A stretch of DNA of 64,000 nt from Streptococcus sp. Marseille-P6264 (GCF_902460355.1 NZ_CABPTO010000007.1:62001-126000); one strand, 5' to 3'; counted from the first letter of the stretch, positions 35,060 to 43,842 are shown. Made by a program: numbers and translations. The notes: generated by a model not told the origin, from the sequence alone.

Positions 35060-35740
35060 TTATAATTCATTTTCTTTCGTGATATAGCGGCTGATGGCAA
35101 TCTCTAGATTTCCATTGCGCGTGCGTAGGGCATCGATGAGTTCTTTTTCAGTCATTTGACCATTCAGCTGAAGGATGTATTTAATCTTGAACAAACTTCC
35201 CATATCAGAGGTTTTGACATTGGCTAGTTCAATATGATTTGCAGCTTTGTTAAAAATATCATCAAAAATGCTTTCATAGTCCAGACTTTCTGGTATGACG
35301 ACAGTCAGCTGGCGCATGGAATGCTTCATCTGACCAAAATTGACCACCTCAAGCAGCAGCATGACGAGCGACATGATGAAGGTAAAGACGGTCGCAAAGA
35401 CCAGATAGCCCATTCCGATGGCAATCCCGATTGTCATGACCAGGAAAATGGACACCAGCTCCTTGGCCCCTCCCGGTGCGGAACGGAAACGAATCAAGCT
35501 GAAGGCCCCCATGACGGCAACCCCTGCTCCCAGACTTCCATTGACCAAGAAAATCACAATTGCAATCAAGGTCGGCAAAAGCGCCAAACTCATCACAAAG
35601 GATTTGCTGTAAACCGTCTTAAACTGGTAAACCTTGGCAACGACCAAGCCCAAAAGCAAGGACACTCCGATTGCCAGCATCATCATGGCCGGATCTACGG
35701 CCGTATCGGTAAAAATATCATAAAATAAGTGACTAAGCAT
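35060..35740 (-). CDS. DUF4956 membrane protein
   Basis: The 226-residue protein has about four membrane helices (within residues 17-145) and a soluble C-terminal domain of about 80 residues with ESIFDDIFNKAANHIEL. The DUF4956 landmark MGAFSLIRFRSAPGGAKE, a conserved basic loop, is near residue 78. It overlaps the VTC gene by 8 bases. In many bacteria VTC-domain and DUF4956 genes sit together, suggesting a joint membrane machine for a polyphosphate or polysaccharide product. The mechanism is unknown. Confidence 0.88.
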   Translation of the reverse strand: MLSHLFYDIFTDTAVDPAMMMLAIGVSLLLGLVVAKVYQFKTVYSKSFVMSLALLPTLIAIVIFLVNGSLGAGVAVMGAFSLIRFRSAPGGAKELVSIFLVMTIGIAIGMGYLVFATVFTFIMSLVMLLLEVVNFGQMKHSMRQLTVVIPESLDYESIFDDIFNKAANHIELANVKTSDMGSLFKIKYILQLNGQMTEKELIDALRTRNGNLEIAISRYITKENEL

Positions 35741-36458
35741 GATTTACAACTCCTTTATAGTCTGTCGTTTTCTTGTAAGCAACCCCGTATTTGGAAAAGG
35801 AACTTGGAAAGACCTGATGGCGATCCAGAATCTCACTCAGCCAGAGCGGATAGGCTCCTGGCACCTTAACTTCCATAATCACATGATGATCCGGCAGAAG
35901 ATTTTCTCCGTAATGACCATGCAAAAGACTCAAATCATAGTTGCGGTAGGTCAAATCGTGGTCAATGGTAATTCGAACATTGGGATCCTCAATCCCCTTC
36001 ATAGAATAACGATTGTAGTAGATATACATCATGGGCTGCAGGCCACCGTAGCGCTGACTCAGCCAGTCGATTTCCTCACGAATCTGACAATCTTCAATCT
36101 TACTGTGATCGCCCTCCAAGTAAGCCTCTGCAGCCACTAAATCTGTCGAAATGCGGCGTTTGTAGACAATTTTGCGTACTTTTTTCTTGATTTCCAAAAA
36201 GACTTGACTGTCTTCTCTTGGATTTTCATCGTAGGTCCGCACGCGCAATTTTTCTTTAAAATAAGGCTTTTCTAAGGACTCACGAATCATTTGATAGGTC
36301 GGGGTGTCGTAGTAAAGATTGTTGATGGTCGAATAAGCATGCTCATCCTCCACCAGATGGCCTTCAAACTCGGTCAATAAATCGGCCAAAGTTTCTTTGG
36401 AAATAATGTATTTGGTTTCAAATCGTTGAAATTTATCTTTAAATGTTTTTTTAGCCAT
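35733..36458 (-). CDS. VTC-domain polyphosphate polymerase-like protein
   Basis: The 241-residue protein has a VTC tunnel fold: KFQRFETKYIIS near the N-terminus, the YYDTPTYQMIRESLEKPYFK segment, KLRVRTYDENP, the acidic-basic LEIKKKVRK near residue 97, and YKRR then EVKVPGAYPLWLSEIL near the end. Eukaryotic homologues make polyphosphate from ATP with these Arg/Lys residues lining the tunnel. ATG 36458 is preferred (GGGGAG upstream). It is the first gene of a three-gene operon with DUF4956 and the beta-helix lipoprotein. No CotH kinase gene, often present, is seen. Confidence 0.85.
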   Translation of the reverse strand: MAKKTFKDKFQRFETKYIISKETLADLLTEFEGHLVEDEHAYSTINNLYYDTPTYQMIRESLEKPYFKEKLRVRTYDENPREDSQVFLEIKKKVRKIVYKRRISTDLVAAEAYLEGDHSKIEDCQIREEIDWLSQRYGGLQPMMYIYYNRYSMKGIEDPNVRITIDHDLTYRNYDLSLLHGHYGENLLPDHHVIMEVKVPGAYPLWLSEILDRHQVFPSSFSKYGVAYKKTTDYKGVVNHA

Positions 36459-36622
36459 GGATTCTCCCCTTGTCTTTCTTGTAACTAGGGCCATTTTACG
36501 GATGAAAACTTAAAGCAAGGCTAAAGAAAACTTAAAGAAAACAAAACATTATTATTTTCATACCGAATAAAATAGACTTGTGGAGAGAATCTATACAATA
36601 AAACTCTCTGTTATTTAACGAC

Positions 36623-36638
36623 TGTTTCACGTGAAACA
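36623..36638. other. parS centromere site (intergenic)
   Basis: TGTTTCACGTGAAACA is a perfect 16-bp palindrome identical to the conserved ParB/Spo0J binding site. It lies in the gap between the VTC gene and the yhgE terminator. ParB loaded here directs the origin region during segregation. Confidence 0.95.
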
Positions 36639-36671
36639 AAAAAACTTGGTTCTGTTCACAAAACCAAGTTG
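36636..36671 (-). terminator. Terminator of the YhgE/Pip gene
   Basis: AACTTGGTT and AACCAAGTT form the stem, and on the minus strand the stem runs into TTTTTTTG. It is directly adjacent to parS. Confidence 0.85.
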
Positions 36672-36710
36672 TTCCTTTCGTAGAGAAAATAGTCTGCGCT
36701 CTTCTCTATC

Positions 36711-39110
36711 TTAAATGATTTCTTTCTTATCAGGACGATAGGCTATTGTTCCTAAGGCCATGAAAAGCAGTAAAGTCGCGATCAAGAAGGCTAGCTGGCC
36801 ACCGATTTGACCATTCATCGAGATCGTTTCCCGCAGTCCTGACACCGCATAGCTCATCGGCAAGATTGGATTGAGTTTTTGGAAGATTTCCGCCGTCAGA
36901 GGCAACGGATAAGTACCAGCGCTGGAAGCCAGTTGCAGGAGCAAGAGGATCAAGGAGATAAAGGCCCCGACCTTACTATCCCAAGTGACCAGAGTCGTCA
37001 CAACCGCCATAAAGGCCATGCTGGCTAAAACAGTCAAGGCCAGCGTCATCCATTCATAGTTGGCCTCAAGACCAATCAAATGAACCGCTCCATAAACTAA
37101 GATGCCTGCCAAAACAGAAATCAAGCCATTGACCTCCAAACGAGCCTTGAGCCAAGCTTTACGGGAAGCTGGAACCTGACCAGAAGGGAGCGTGCCGAAA
37201 ATAACATTGGTTGAAATCGCCGCTACAAAAAGAGCAACAGAAATCATGTAGGGAGCCATACCAACACCATTTTTACCAACTTGATCTTTATCTGTCTTTT
37301 TCAGCTCGACAGGGCCAGCCAAGGCAGCCGCATTGTCCTCTGTCACTGAAAGTTCAGATAATTGACCCTTGGCATTCGTCAAGCCTGTATTTAGAGTCTG
37401 AGCACCGATTGATAAATCTCCCAGCCCACTGTTCAAGGTAAGACCACCAGCCGCTAACTGCTGAGAACCATCCGCCATTTGAATAGCACCCGTAGATAAT
37501 GTTTGCATCCCTGTGACCAAAGTAGATGATTTATCATTTAATTGAGAGAGGCCTGAGCTGATTTGACCGATTCCTGAAGTCACTTGGTCATTATGGCTAG
37601 CTAGATTAGCCGCTCCTTGAGAAAGCTGATCGACCCCTGCAGTATATGCCGCTACTCCCTGAGCTACTTGAGAAAGGCCACCTGTATAAGCCGTAATGCC
37701 TTGAGAAAGGGTCGCTGAACCAGTGCTGGCAGAGGACAGAGCTTCATTTACCTGACCTAGACCACCGTAGAGACCATTAATCATAGCTGAAGCACCTGGC
37801 AGGACTTGATTGGCTGCTGCCGACAGCTGACTTGCCTGACTGCTAGCTGTTTTCAAACCTTGGAGATTTGTTTGGATAGCTTGAACTTCCTGTACAATGG
37901 CTGCCGCCGCACTGCTGCTAGAATCCGTACCACCTGCTAGAGCTGATTTTAGTTCTTCTTGCTCACTGGCAGAAAGTTTCTGGTAAGCAGCTGTGCCTTC
38001 CAAAGCCGCCACGGCTGCCGCCCGATCACTTTGCGCACTACTTGCCAAAGACTGGGCATTGGTCGCAATTGTCGTGAGAGAAGCCGCAATTGTGTCCGTT
38101 GGCAAGCTCGTTCCCGATGTGGCATTCTGAATGGCTGTATTGAGCTGATCTAGACCCGCTGTCAACTGAGCAACCTTTTCTTGATTAGTCGTAACACTGC
38201 TATTAACAGCTGATTGCAGTTCTGCCAATCCACTATTTAGGCGCTCTACACCAGCGACTAATTCCTGTGAATTTCCTGTCAGTTGGTTGGTTCCATTCAG
38301 TAATGTTTGTGACTGAGCGGTTAATTGACTAGCACCAGCTGAAAGCTGCCCAACTCCATCTGTATATTCTGTCATCTTGTTAGTAAAAGTCGGCAAGCCG
38401 GCATTGATCTGAGCCACTCCATCTGTGTATGCTACCAGACCAGTCGATAGCGCTGTAGCTCCATCTGAGAAAGTGAGGCTGGACTGAGCTAGACTTTCCA
38501 AGTTAGTAGAGAGCTTTTGGCTGCCGTTTGCTAATTCTTGACTGCCTTCAGCCAATTTAGCTGTCCCATCTGCGGCTGTTCCAAGTCCACCTTTTAGCTT
38601 GTCCATGCTCGCAAAAAGGCTTGTCACATAGCTGTTCGTGATCTTCTGACTGACCGACTGCTTCATCGAAGTCATGGCAGAATCGCTCATTTTACTAGCG
38701 ATAAAACTATGGCCACTGGATGTTTGATAATTAATCGTGACCTGCTTAGGCTGATTGCTCAAGATACTAGCCGCATTGGCTGACAGATCCTTGGGAAGAG
38801 TCACCACCATGTAATAGTCGCCCTTTTCCAGCCCCTTCTCTGCCTGACTCTCATCCACAAAATGAAAATCCAACGATGCATTTTTCTTCATATCTTGGAC
38901 CATATCTGACCCAATGGACAAGTCTTTTCCATACAAGCTCGCCTTTTGGTCTTGATTGACCACCGCTACTGGCAAATCAGAAAGTTTGCCATACGGATCC
39001 CACATGGAACTCAAAAAAATCACATTATACAAGGCTGGAATCAAGGCAACTCCCAGCATGACCACTATAATCTTCGGTTTTTTGAAGATCGCTTTCCATT
39101 CTTTGAACAT
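36711..39110 (-). CDS. YhgE/Pip-domain membrane protein (ABC-2-like)
   Basis: The 799-residue protein has a first membrane helix (KPKIIVVMLGVALIPALYN), a large extracellular region with repeated heptad-like A-x-G-x-x-x-L turns (about residues 150-590, with LAEGSQELANGSQKLS and many similar), and a C-terminal block of five or six helices. This is the phage-infection-protein layout. The protein may be a membrane scaffold or lipid/peptide exporter. ATG 39110 is chosen because AAAAAGGAG precedes it. It is divergent from a TetR gene with shared operator-like repeats, so it is likely regulated by that protein. Confidence 0.85.
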   Translation of the reverse strand: MFKEWKAIFKKPKIIVVMLGVALIPALYNVIFLSSMWDPYGKLSDLPVAVVNQDQKASLYGKDLSIGSDMVQDMKKNASLDFHFVDESQAEKGLEKGDYYMVVTLPKDLSANAASILSNQPKQVTINYQTSSGHSFIASKMSDSAMTSMKQSVSQKITNSYVTSLFASMDKLKGGLGTAADGTAKLAEGSQELANGSQKLSTNLESLAQSSLTFSDGATALSTGLVAYTDGVAQINAGLPTFTNKMTEYTDGVGQLSAGASQLTAQSQTLLNGTNQLTGNSQELVAGVERLNSGLAELQSAVNSSVTTNQEKVAQLTAGLDQLNTAIQNATSGTSLPTDTIAASLTTIATNAQSLASSAQSDRAAAVAALEGTAAYQKLSASEQEELKSALAGGTDSSSSAAAAIVQEVQAIQTNLQGLKTASSQASQLSAAANQVLPGASAMINGLYGGLGQVNEALSSASTGSATLSQGITAYTGGLSQVAQGVAAYTAGVDQLSQGAANLASHNDQVTSGIGQISSGLSQLNDKSSTLVTGMQTLSTGAIQMADGSQQLAAGGLTLNSGLGDLSIGAQTLNTGLTNAKGQLSELSVTEDNAAALAGPVELKKTDKDQVGKNGVGMAPYMISVALFVAAISTNVIFGTLPSGQVPASRKAWLKARLEVNGLISVLAGILVYGAVHLIGLEANYEWMTLALTVLASMAFMAVVTTLVTWDSKVGAFISLILLLLQLASSAGTYPLPLTAEIFQKLNPILPMSYAVSGLRETISMNGQIGGQLAFLIATLLLFMALGTIAYRPDKKEII

Positions 39111-39126
39111 CTTTTCTCCTTTTTTA

Positions 39127-39139
39127 TACACATTGTCTA
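39127..39139. promoter_or_regulatory. TetR operator candidate 1 (yhgE side)
   Basis: TACACATTGTCTA is a near-perfect 13-bp palindrome with one mismatched pair. A second copy, TACACCTTGTCTA, lies 78 bases away at 39205. Both are in the gap between yhgE and its divergent TetR gene. Confidence 0.55.
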
Positions 39140-39204
39140 AAAATTTGATATAATAGATTATACACAATAAAAAAATTAAGGCAAGCAGAAAATTCTATTT
39201 TTTG

Positions 39205-39217
39205 TACACCTTGTCTA
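39205..39217. promoter_or_regulatory. TetR operator candidate 2 (tetR side)
   Basis: TACACCTTGTCTA differs by one base from the copy at 39127. It sits just upstream of TATAAT (39224-39229) and the TetR start, so bound protein would block the regulator's own gene. Confidence 0.5.
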
Positions 39218-39252
39218 ATTTTGTATAATTCAATAACAAAGGAAAAATTGAA

Positions 39253-39783
39253 ATGACAGAAAGTAATAAACGTAAGAAAACCAAGGCCATCATTGAAAAG
39301 GCTATGGTTGACTTATTGCATCAGGAGTCTTTTGACCATATTACAACAGTCGAATTAGCCCGAGCTGCTGGTATCAGTCGCAGTAGCTTTTATACCCACT
39401 ACAAGGATAAATATGATATGATTGAGCGCTATCAACAAGGCCTCTTTCATCAACTAGAATACATCTTTGAACACAATCGTGAGGATGTAGCAGTCGCTAT
39501 CACAGAGGTCTTTCAGTTCCTGACCCAAGAGCCTCTTCTGGCTGCTCTCTTGACGGAAAACGGTACTAGAGAAATTCAAAATTTCCTACGCCACAAGCTC
39601 CAATCCTTACTTTCCCAAATCCTACAAGAACGGTTTCGCAATAAAGCTTTCAATCAAATCGAAAAGGAATACGGCATCGTCTACCTCGTTAATGCCTTCT
39701 TTGGCGTCTACCAGATGTGGATCGCCCGAGGTAGTAAGGAAAGCCCAGAACAAATGGCTAATCTTCTTTTAAAGATGCTATAA
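39253..39783 (+). CDS. TetR-family regulator of the yhgE locus
   Basis: This 176-residue regulator has the TetR helix-turn-helix TTVELARAAGISRSSFYTHY at residues 28-47, following KRKKTKAIIEKAMVDLL. The C-terminal ligand domain is short and helical. The TetR-yhgE divergent pair is a recurrent Gram-positive arrangement, which suggests control of the membrane protein. AAAGGAAAAA precedes ATG 39253. A GGCTGGGACA-type terminator follows. Confidence 0.9.
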   Translation: MTESNKRKKTKAIIEKAMVDLLHQESFDHITTVELARAAGISRSSFYTHYKDKYDMIERYQQGLFHQLEYIFEHNREDVAVAITEVFQFLTQEPLLAALLTENGTREIQNFLRHKLQSLLSQILQERFRNKAFNQIEKEYGIVYLVNAFFGVYQMWIARGSKESPEQMANLLLKML

Positions 39784-39800
39784 AACTCGACAACTAATAA

Positions 39801-39830
39801 AGGCTGGGACAAGATGTCCTAGCCTCTTTT
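39801..39830 (+). terminator. Terminator of the TetR gene
   Basis: AGGCTGGGACA pairs with TGTCCTAGCCT around a two-to-three-base loop, followed by CTTTT. The hairpin shares its sequence with the start of the dispersed repeat at 40705. Confidence 0.8.
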
Positions 39831-39841
39831 GGTTAATCGAA

Positions 39842-39868
39842 TAAAAAAGAAGCCGAAATCGGCTTCTG
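39842..39868 (-). terminator. Terminator of rpsD
   Basis: AGAAGCCGA and TCGGCTTCT form the stem, and the minus strand continues with TTTTTTAT. It lies 20 bases after the rpsD stop. Confidence 0.9.
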
Positions 39869-39887
39869 AATAAATTTCCAATAGAAA

Positions 39888-40499
39888 TTAAAGCATTTTG
39901 TTGTAGAATTCAACGACAAGTGCTTCGTTGATTTCTGGGTTGATTTCGTCGCGTTCTGGCAAGCGAGTCAATGAACCTTCCAATTTTTCAGCGTCGAATG
40001 ATACGAATGCTGGACGTCCAAGAGTTGCTTCAACAGCTTCAAGGATCGCTGGAACTTTCAATGATTTTTCACGAACTGAGATCACTTGACCTGGAGTTAC
40101 GCGGTATGATGGGATATCAACGCGTTTTCCGTCAACAAGGATGTGACCGTGGTTTACGAATTGGCGAGCTTGACGACGAGTAGTCGCAAGACCAAGACGG
40201 TAAACAACGTTATCCAAACGACGTTCCAAAAGAAGCATGAAGTTGAAACCAAGGATTCCGCCTTTGATTTTTGTAGCTTGTACGAACAAGTTACGGAATT
40301 GTTTTTCACCTACACCGTAAGTGAAACGAAGTTTTTGTTTTTCAGCCAATTGCAAACCGTATTCTGACAATTTAGAACGGTTGTTTGGTCCGTGTTGTCC
40401 TGGTACGTAGTTACGACGTGCCAATTCTTTACCTGTACCTGTAAGTGAAAGGCCAAGGCGACGAGCTTGTTTCCAAGATGGTCCTGTATAACGTGACAT
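39888..40499 (-). CDS. rpsD: 30S ribosomal protein S4
   Basis: The 203-residue protein opens [18 protein letters not shown] and has the S4 RNA-binding domain with [20 protein letters not shown] and [13 protein letters not shown] in the middle. It binds 16S rRNA early in small-subunit assembly and usually controls its own mRNA. ATG 40499 is chosen because CAGGAGGA precedes it; the longer frame runs into the leader. Codon usage is strongly biased, as in highly expressed genes. It stands alone with a long leader. Confidence 0.98.
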   Translation of the reverse strand: MSRYTGPSWKQARRLGLSLTGTGKELARRNYVPGQHGPNNRSKLSEYGLQLAEKQKLRFTYGVGEKQFRNLFVQATKIKGGILGFNFMLLLERRLDNVVYRLGLATTRRQARQFVNHGHILVDGKRVDIPSYRVTPGQVISVREKSLKVPAILEAVEATLGRPAFVSFDAEKLEGSLTRLPERDEINPEINEALVVEFYNKML

Positions 40500-40651
40500 A
40501 TGTATGTCCTCCTGATATAAATAATATTTGGCGGAAATAGTCACTTAGAAAGCCCTGATTCGTGCAGATGCCCTTCGCCTAAACAGCCAAGGTTACTTGT
40601 CATAAGACACCTGTTGACGAGCTTCATGCTTTCCTGCTGCTATTTCACACA
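40500..40651 (-). ncRNA. rpsD mRNA leader, probable S4 autoregulatory element
   Basis: Between the promoter and rpsD lies an untranslated stretch of about 150 bases with pairing segments (GAAGCTC, GGCGAAGGGC and similar). S4 represses its own mRNA through a leader of this kind in Firmicutes. I infer the function from position and length; the fold was not computed. Confidence 0.5.
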
Positions 40652-40657
40652 AAGGCT

Positions 40658-40686
40658 ATTGTACCATGAACAAAAGAAAAAGTAAA
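40658..40686 (-). promoter_or_regulatory. Promoter of rpsD
   Basis: On the minus strand TTTACT and TACAAT are 17 bases apart, with TG one base before the -10. Confidence 0.7.
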
Positions 40687-40704
40687 GGGGAATAAACAAA
40701 AAAA

Positions 40705-40880
40705 GGGCTGGGACAAAAGTCCTAGCCCCTCAATTGTTTTTGGATTGTCGAGCAAGACGCAGTGGTTGAGTGGGCTCTATTACGCTGATTTCATCAGCTT
40801 TTACAACCCTACTCAACTGTGCGGAGGTGGGACGACGAAATCGAATTCTAACGAATTACCGATTTCTTTCCCACTCTCTA
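40705..40880. repeat. Streptococcal dispersed intergenic repeat
   Basis: The block starts with a GGGCTGGGAC/GTCCTAGCCC hairpin (40705-40728, also the likely terminator of the thiamine operon on the minus strand). A middle with CAAGACGCAGTGGTTGAGTG follows, then a second hairpin (40827-40874: GTGGGA/TCCCAC plus GAAATCG/CGATTTC). I recall this block as a repeat present many times between genes in mitis/sanguinis-group streptococci. Only this full copy is in the window. No convincing gene is inside it. Confidence 0.6.
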
Positions 40881-40906
40881 AAGTCATTTTTAGAAAACAA
40901 GGAAAC

Positions 40907-41629
40907 TCACAAACCTAAAAGTTTCAAAATCTCCTGCTTGTATCGCAGCTTCTGCAGTTCTTTATCCTCGCTGTCTGACCAACTTAGCTGGAGGTTTGCC
41001 ACGATTTGCCCAGGGCGATTTTTCAGAATGTAGATACGGTCACTGAGAGCGAGAGCTTCCTCAATGCTATGCGTGATGAGAAGAGTCGTCAGACTCAGCC
41101 TACGGTGAATATCCAGATACCAAGCATGTAGCTCCATCTTGGTCAGCTCATCCAAGGCACTAAAGGCCTCGTCCAGAAGAAATAGCTTATGGCCGAACAT
41201 GTAGGTCCGCAGCAGAGCCACGCGCTGCCGCATCCCCCCGCTCAGCTCATGTGGATACTTGTCTGCCACATCAAAGAGCCCGAACTCCTTCAAAATCTGA
41301 GTTGCTTGCTCCGTCGCTTCCTTTTTGGATACTTTTCGGATGAGGAGGGGCAAGATGACGTTGCCCAGCACTGTCTTGTGCTCCAGCAGCAAGTCCTTCT
41401 GCAGCATATAGCTCACCCGCCCCTTAGGATTTTCCTGCCCGTCTAGGACAATCCTGCCCGACTGGACTTCCAAAATCCCAGCAATCAGATTAAAGAGAGT
41501 CGATTTCCCAACGCCACTAGGACCCAAAATCCCTACGACCTGGCCTGCTTCTACCTCTAGGCTGATATCTTTCAAAATCTGCTGCTCATCATAAGCATAG
41601 CTTACATTTTCAAGTTTAATTTCTGTCAT
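40907..41629 (-). CDS. thiZ: ABC transporter ATPase for thiamine precursor
   Basis: The 240-residue ATPase has Walker A GPSGVGKST, the signature LSGGMRQRVALLR near residue 132, and Walker B LFLLDEAFSALD. It energises uptake by the ThiX permease and ThiY binding protein. Its ATG shares bases with the thiY stop (TAATG). It is the last gene of the TPP-riboswitch operon. Confidence 0.88.
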   Translation of the reverse strand: MTEIKLENVSYAYDEQQILKDISLEVEAGQVVGILGPSGVGKSTLFNLIAGILEVQSGRIVLDGQENPKGRVSYMLQKDLLLEHKTVLGNVILPLLIRKVSKKEATEQATQILKEFGLFDVADKYPHELSGGMRQRVALLRTYMFGHKLFLLDEAFSALDELTKMELHAWYLDIHRRLSLTTLLITHSIEEALALSDRIYILKNRPGQIVANLQLSWSDSEDKELQKLRYKQEILKLLGL

Positions 41630-42627
41630 TATTTTATATAATCGTTGCTGAATCCCTTATCACTCAAGTCATTGTTCACGATGCCATTGTCCTTGGTCCA
41701 TTTGTAAAAGGCATTCCAGCGGCTAGCCTCAAACTGACCCCACTTGTCCTTATCCGATGCATATTGCTCGGACAAATATTTTTGGGAAGCCAAGACAAAG
41801 TCACGCTTGCTTTTCAGCTCTGGCGCATGCTTGATTAAAATATCCGCTGCTTCTTCAGGGTGCTCCATGGCATATTGATAACCCTTCCTGATGGCCTGCA
41901 GGACCTTTTTCGCCTCGTCTGGATTCTTCTTCAGATAGTCATTATTAGCAATAATGACTGGGGAATAATAGTCAAACTCCTTTACATAGTCCTTCATATA
42001 AAAGAAATTAGTGTCAATGCCTTGCGTCTCTGCCATGATGCCGTCCCAGCCATGATAAATCCACGCTGCATCAAACAAGCCATTTTCAATCGGCGTAATA
42101 GAGTTGGAATCGTTATTAGGCACTTTTTCCACTTCGTCAAACTTGCCACCTTGGCTTTCAACTAAGGTTTTGAGCATGCCCAGCTCCACAGGATCATTCC
42201 AAGTGCCGTATTTTTTCCCAGCCAGATCCTTAGGCCCTGTAATACCAGCCGATTTCTTAGAAATAATGCCCGAAGTATTATGCTCTACAATAGCTGCAAC
42301 AGCCGTGATTTCTGCACCCTTATCCAGTTTTTTAGCCATGGAGTCCTGGAAGTAAATACCAAAAGGTGCCTTGCCGTTGATAATCAAATCCGAACTGCTA
42401 TCTTCAGGCGGCAACTTGATATCCACATCCACACCTGCTTCCTTAAAGTAGCCCTTTTCCTGAGCTACATAAAGGCCAGTATGGTTGGTGTTTGGTGACC
42501 AGTCTAGAATAAAATCAATCTTTTTATCCTTACTAGCAGACTCTGAGCCTGACTTGCTGCAAGCCGCTAGGCCAAAGATTGACACGGCAGCCAAACCTGC
42601 CAAGAACATTTTATAAGTTTTTTTCAT
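41629..42627 (-). CDS. thiY: NMT1/THI5-like substrate-binding lipoprotein (ThiY)
   Basis: The 332-residue lipoprotein has the lipobox FGLAAC (Cys at residue 22) and an NMT1-type periplasmic binding fold: DFILDWSPNTNHTGLYVAQE, then GIYFQDSMAKKLDKGAEITA. It binds HMP or formylaminopyrimidine, the pyrimidine part of thiamine, for import. ATG 42627 has GAGGATTATA upstream. The longer frame was rejected because it lacks a signal peptide. Confidence 0.9.
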   Translation of the reverse strand: MKKTYKMFLAGLAAVSIFGLAACSKSGSESASKDKKIDFILDWSPNTNHTGLYVAQEKGYFKEAGVDVDIKLPPEDSSSDLIINGKAPFGIYFQDSMAKKLDKGAEITAVAAIVEHNTSGIISKKSAGITGPKDLAGKKYGTWNDPVELGMLKTLVESQGGKFDEVEKVPNNDSNSITPIENGLFDAAWIYHGWDGIMAETQGIDTNFFYMKDYVKEFDYYSPVIIANNDYLKKNPDEAKKVLQAIRKGYQYAMEHPEEAADILIKHAPELKSKRDFVLASQKYLSEQYASDKDKWGQFEASRWNAFYKWTKDNGIVNNDLSDKGFSNDYIK

Positions 42628-42670
42628 TATAATCCTCTTTTCTTTCTTTGGAAATAGCAGAGCTGAGCTC

Positions 42671-43423
42671 CTATTTCCACTTAATGACATATTTTTCACT
42701 GACAGCCACCAGCTTCATCCCCAGAAGACTGATAACCGAAACCAATATGATAATAGCAAACATAGTATCGTACTGGAAAAGTTTCTTGGACTGAATCATA
42801 TAAACACCCAAACCTTCGAAACCGCCCAGCCATTCAGAAACCACGGTCGTGATAAAGGCATAAGAAACACTGACACGCAAGCCCGCATAGAAATAGGGTA
42901 GGCTAGCCGGAATCTTAAAGTGCCAGAGAATCTGCCAGCGATTGGCCTGCATAAGCTCAAAGAGCGTCAGAGTATCCCGGTCACAATGCCGAAAACCATC
43001 CAGAATACTGACGATAATCGGAAAAGTTGTCGTCAAAATAATCAGCACAATCTTAGGCAAAATCCCATAACCCAGCCAGAGAACCAGAATTGGCGCCAAA
43101 GCAATGGTCGGAATCGTCTGCACCACGACCATCATGGGGTAAATCAGATCATTGAGCCAGCTCATGCTGTCCATGAGTATAGCTAGTATACAGGCCAAGA
43201 TGACGCCCAAGACTAACCCCAGCAAGGCTACTTTTAAGGTGGCCCAGCTATGACCTGCTAGAAAGCCCGCATCTCTGATAAAGGCCTGACCGATTTCCAG
43301 AGGTGTCGGCAGGATAAACTTGGGCAAGAGCTTGAGCCAGCCCATGACCTGCCATATGACAAGGATTCCCAGCATCCCCAAAAGGCTAATCTGCTGCCGC
43401 AGGATATTTTTCAAGTTTTTCAT
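42671..43423 (-). CDS. thiX: ABC transporter permease ThiX
   Basis: The 250-residue permease has six membrane helices and the EAA-type loop FELMQANRWQILWHFKIPAS near residue 155. The first ATG is at 43423, 38 bases inside the thiamine-binding gene, so translation is probably coupled; no separate ribosome site is clear. It forms the channel for the thiamine precursor. Confidence 0.88.
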   Translation of the reverse strand: MKNLKNILRQQISLLGMLGILVIWQVMGWLKLLPKFILPTPLEIGQAFIRDAGFLAGHSWATLKVALLGLVLGVILACILAILMDSMSWLNDLIYPMMVVVQTIPTIALAPILVLWLGYGILPKIVLIILTTTFPIIVSILDGFRHCDRDTLTLFELMQANRWQILWHFKIPASLPYFYAGLRVSVSYAFITTVVSEWLGGFEGLGVYMIQSKKLFQYDTMFAIIILVSVISLLGMKLVAVSEKYVIKWK

Positions 43424-43676
43424 CAATACTTAAAATCTTTCCATAGTTTATTTTCACATTCGCAAAAACATTGTCTGCCTGAGTGCCTGCAAGCTCAATC
43501 GCCTGCTGCAGAATAGGAAATAAGGTCTCCCATTCCCCTTCTAGAACGGTCTCAAAAGGTGTCACGACCATCTTCACTGGCTGTTTTTGCAAAAACTCAA
43601 TCACTTCCTCTATGACTGCCAAACGATTCAAATCATGTGACAAAGGAAGAATTTGTAAAGCGATACTGGCTTTCAT
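43386..43676 (-). CDS. YkoF/MTH1187-type thiamine-binding protein
   Basis: The 96-residue cytosolic protein has the ferredoxin-like layout of MTH1187/YkoF domains: KASIALQILPLSHDLNRL, then EFLQKQPVKMVVTPFETVLEG. In that family thiamine or a related compound is bound between subunits. It is the first gene of the operon after the TPP riboswitch. GGAGGTGAA lies before ATG 43676. Confidence 0.85.
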   Translation of the reverse strand: MKASIALQILPLSHDLNRLAVIEEVIEFLQKQPVKMVVTPFETVLEGEWETLFPILQQAIELAGTQADNVFANVKINYGKILSIDEKLEKYPAAAD

Positions 43677-43808
43677 CTCTTCACCTCCTTACTTTCATGC
43701 TTCATCTGAGAATAATGTATGCAGATAGGATTAAAATTCACAAGAAAATAACTTGGCTTTTAAACAAAAAGACAGCGAGCTCCCTTTATAAACACCTTAC
43801 TTTCCATA

Positions 43809-43842
43809 CAAAAACACCTTCTCCAATATGGAAAAGGTGTTG
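43809..43842 (-). terminator. Riboswitch-controlled intrinsic terminator
   Basis: AACACCTT and AAGGTGTT form a strong stem and on the minus strand are followed by TTTTTGT. It lies between the TPP riboswitch and the operon's first gene, where it can stop transcription when thiamine diphosphate is plentiful. A nearby palindrome at 43864-43881 (TTGGTGAATATTCACCAA) may form the alternative hairpin. Confidence 0.8.

Noticed and set aside
40770..41033. Plus-strand frame in the dispersed repeat
   Set aside because: It crosses the repeat's hairpins and runs into the thiZ gene on the other strand; it has no start signal.
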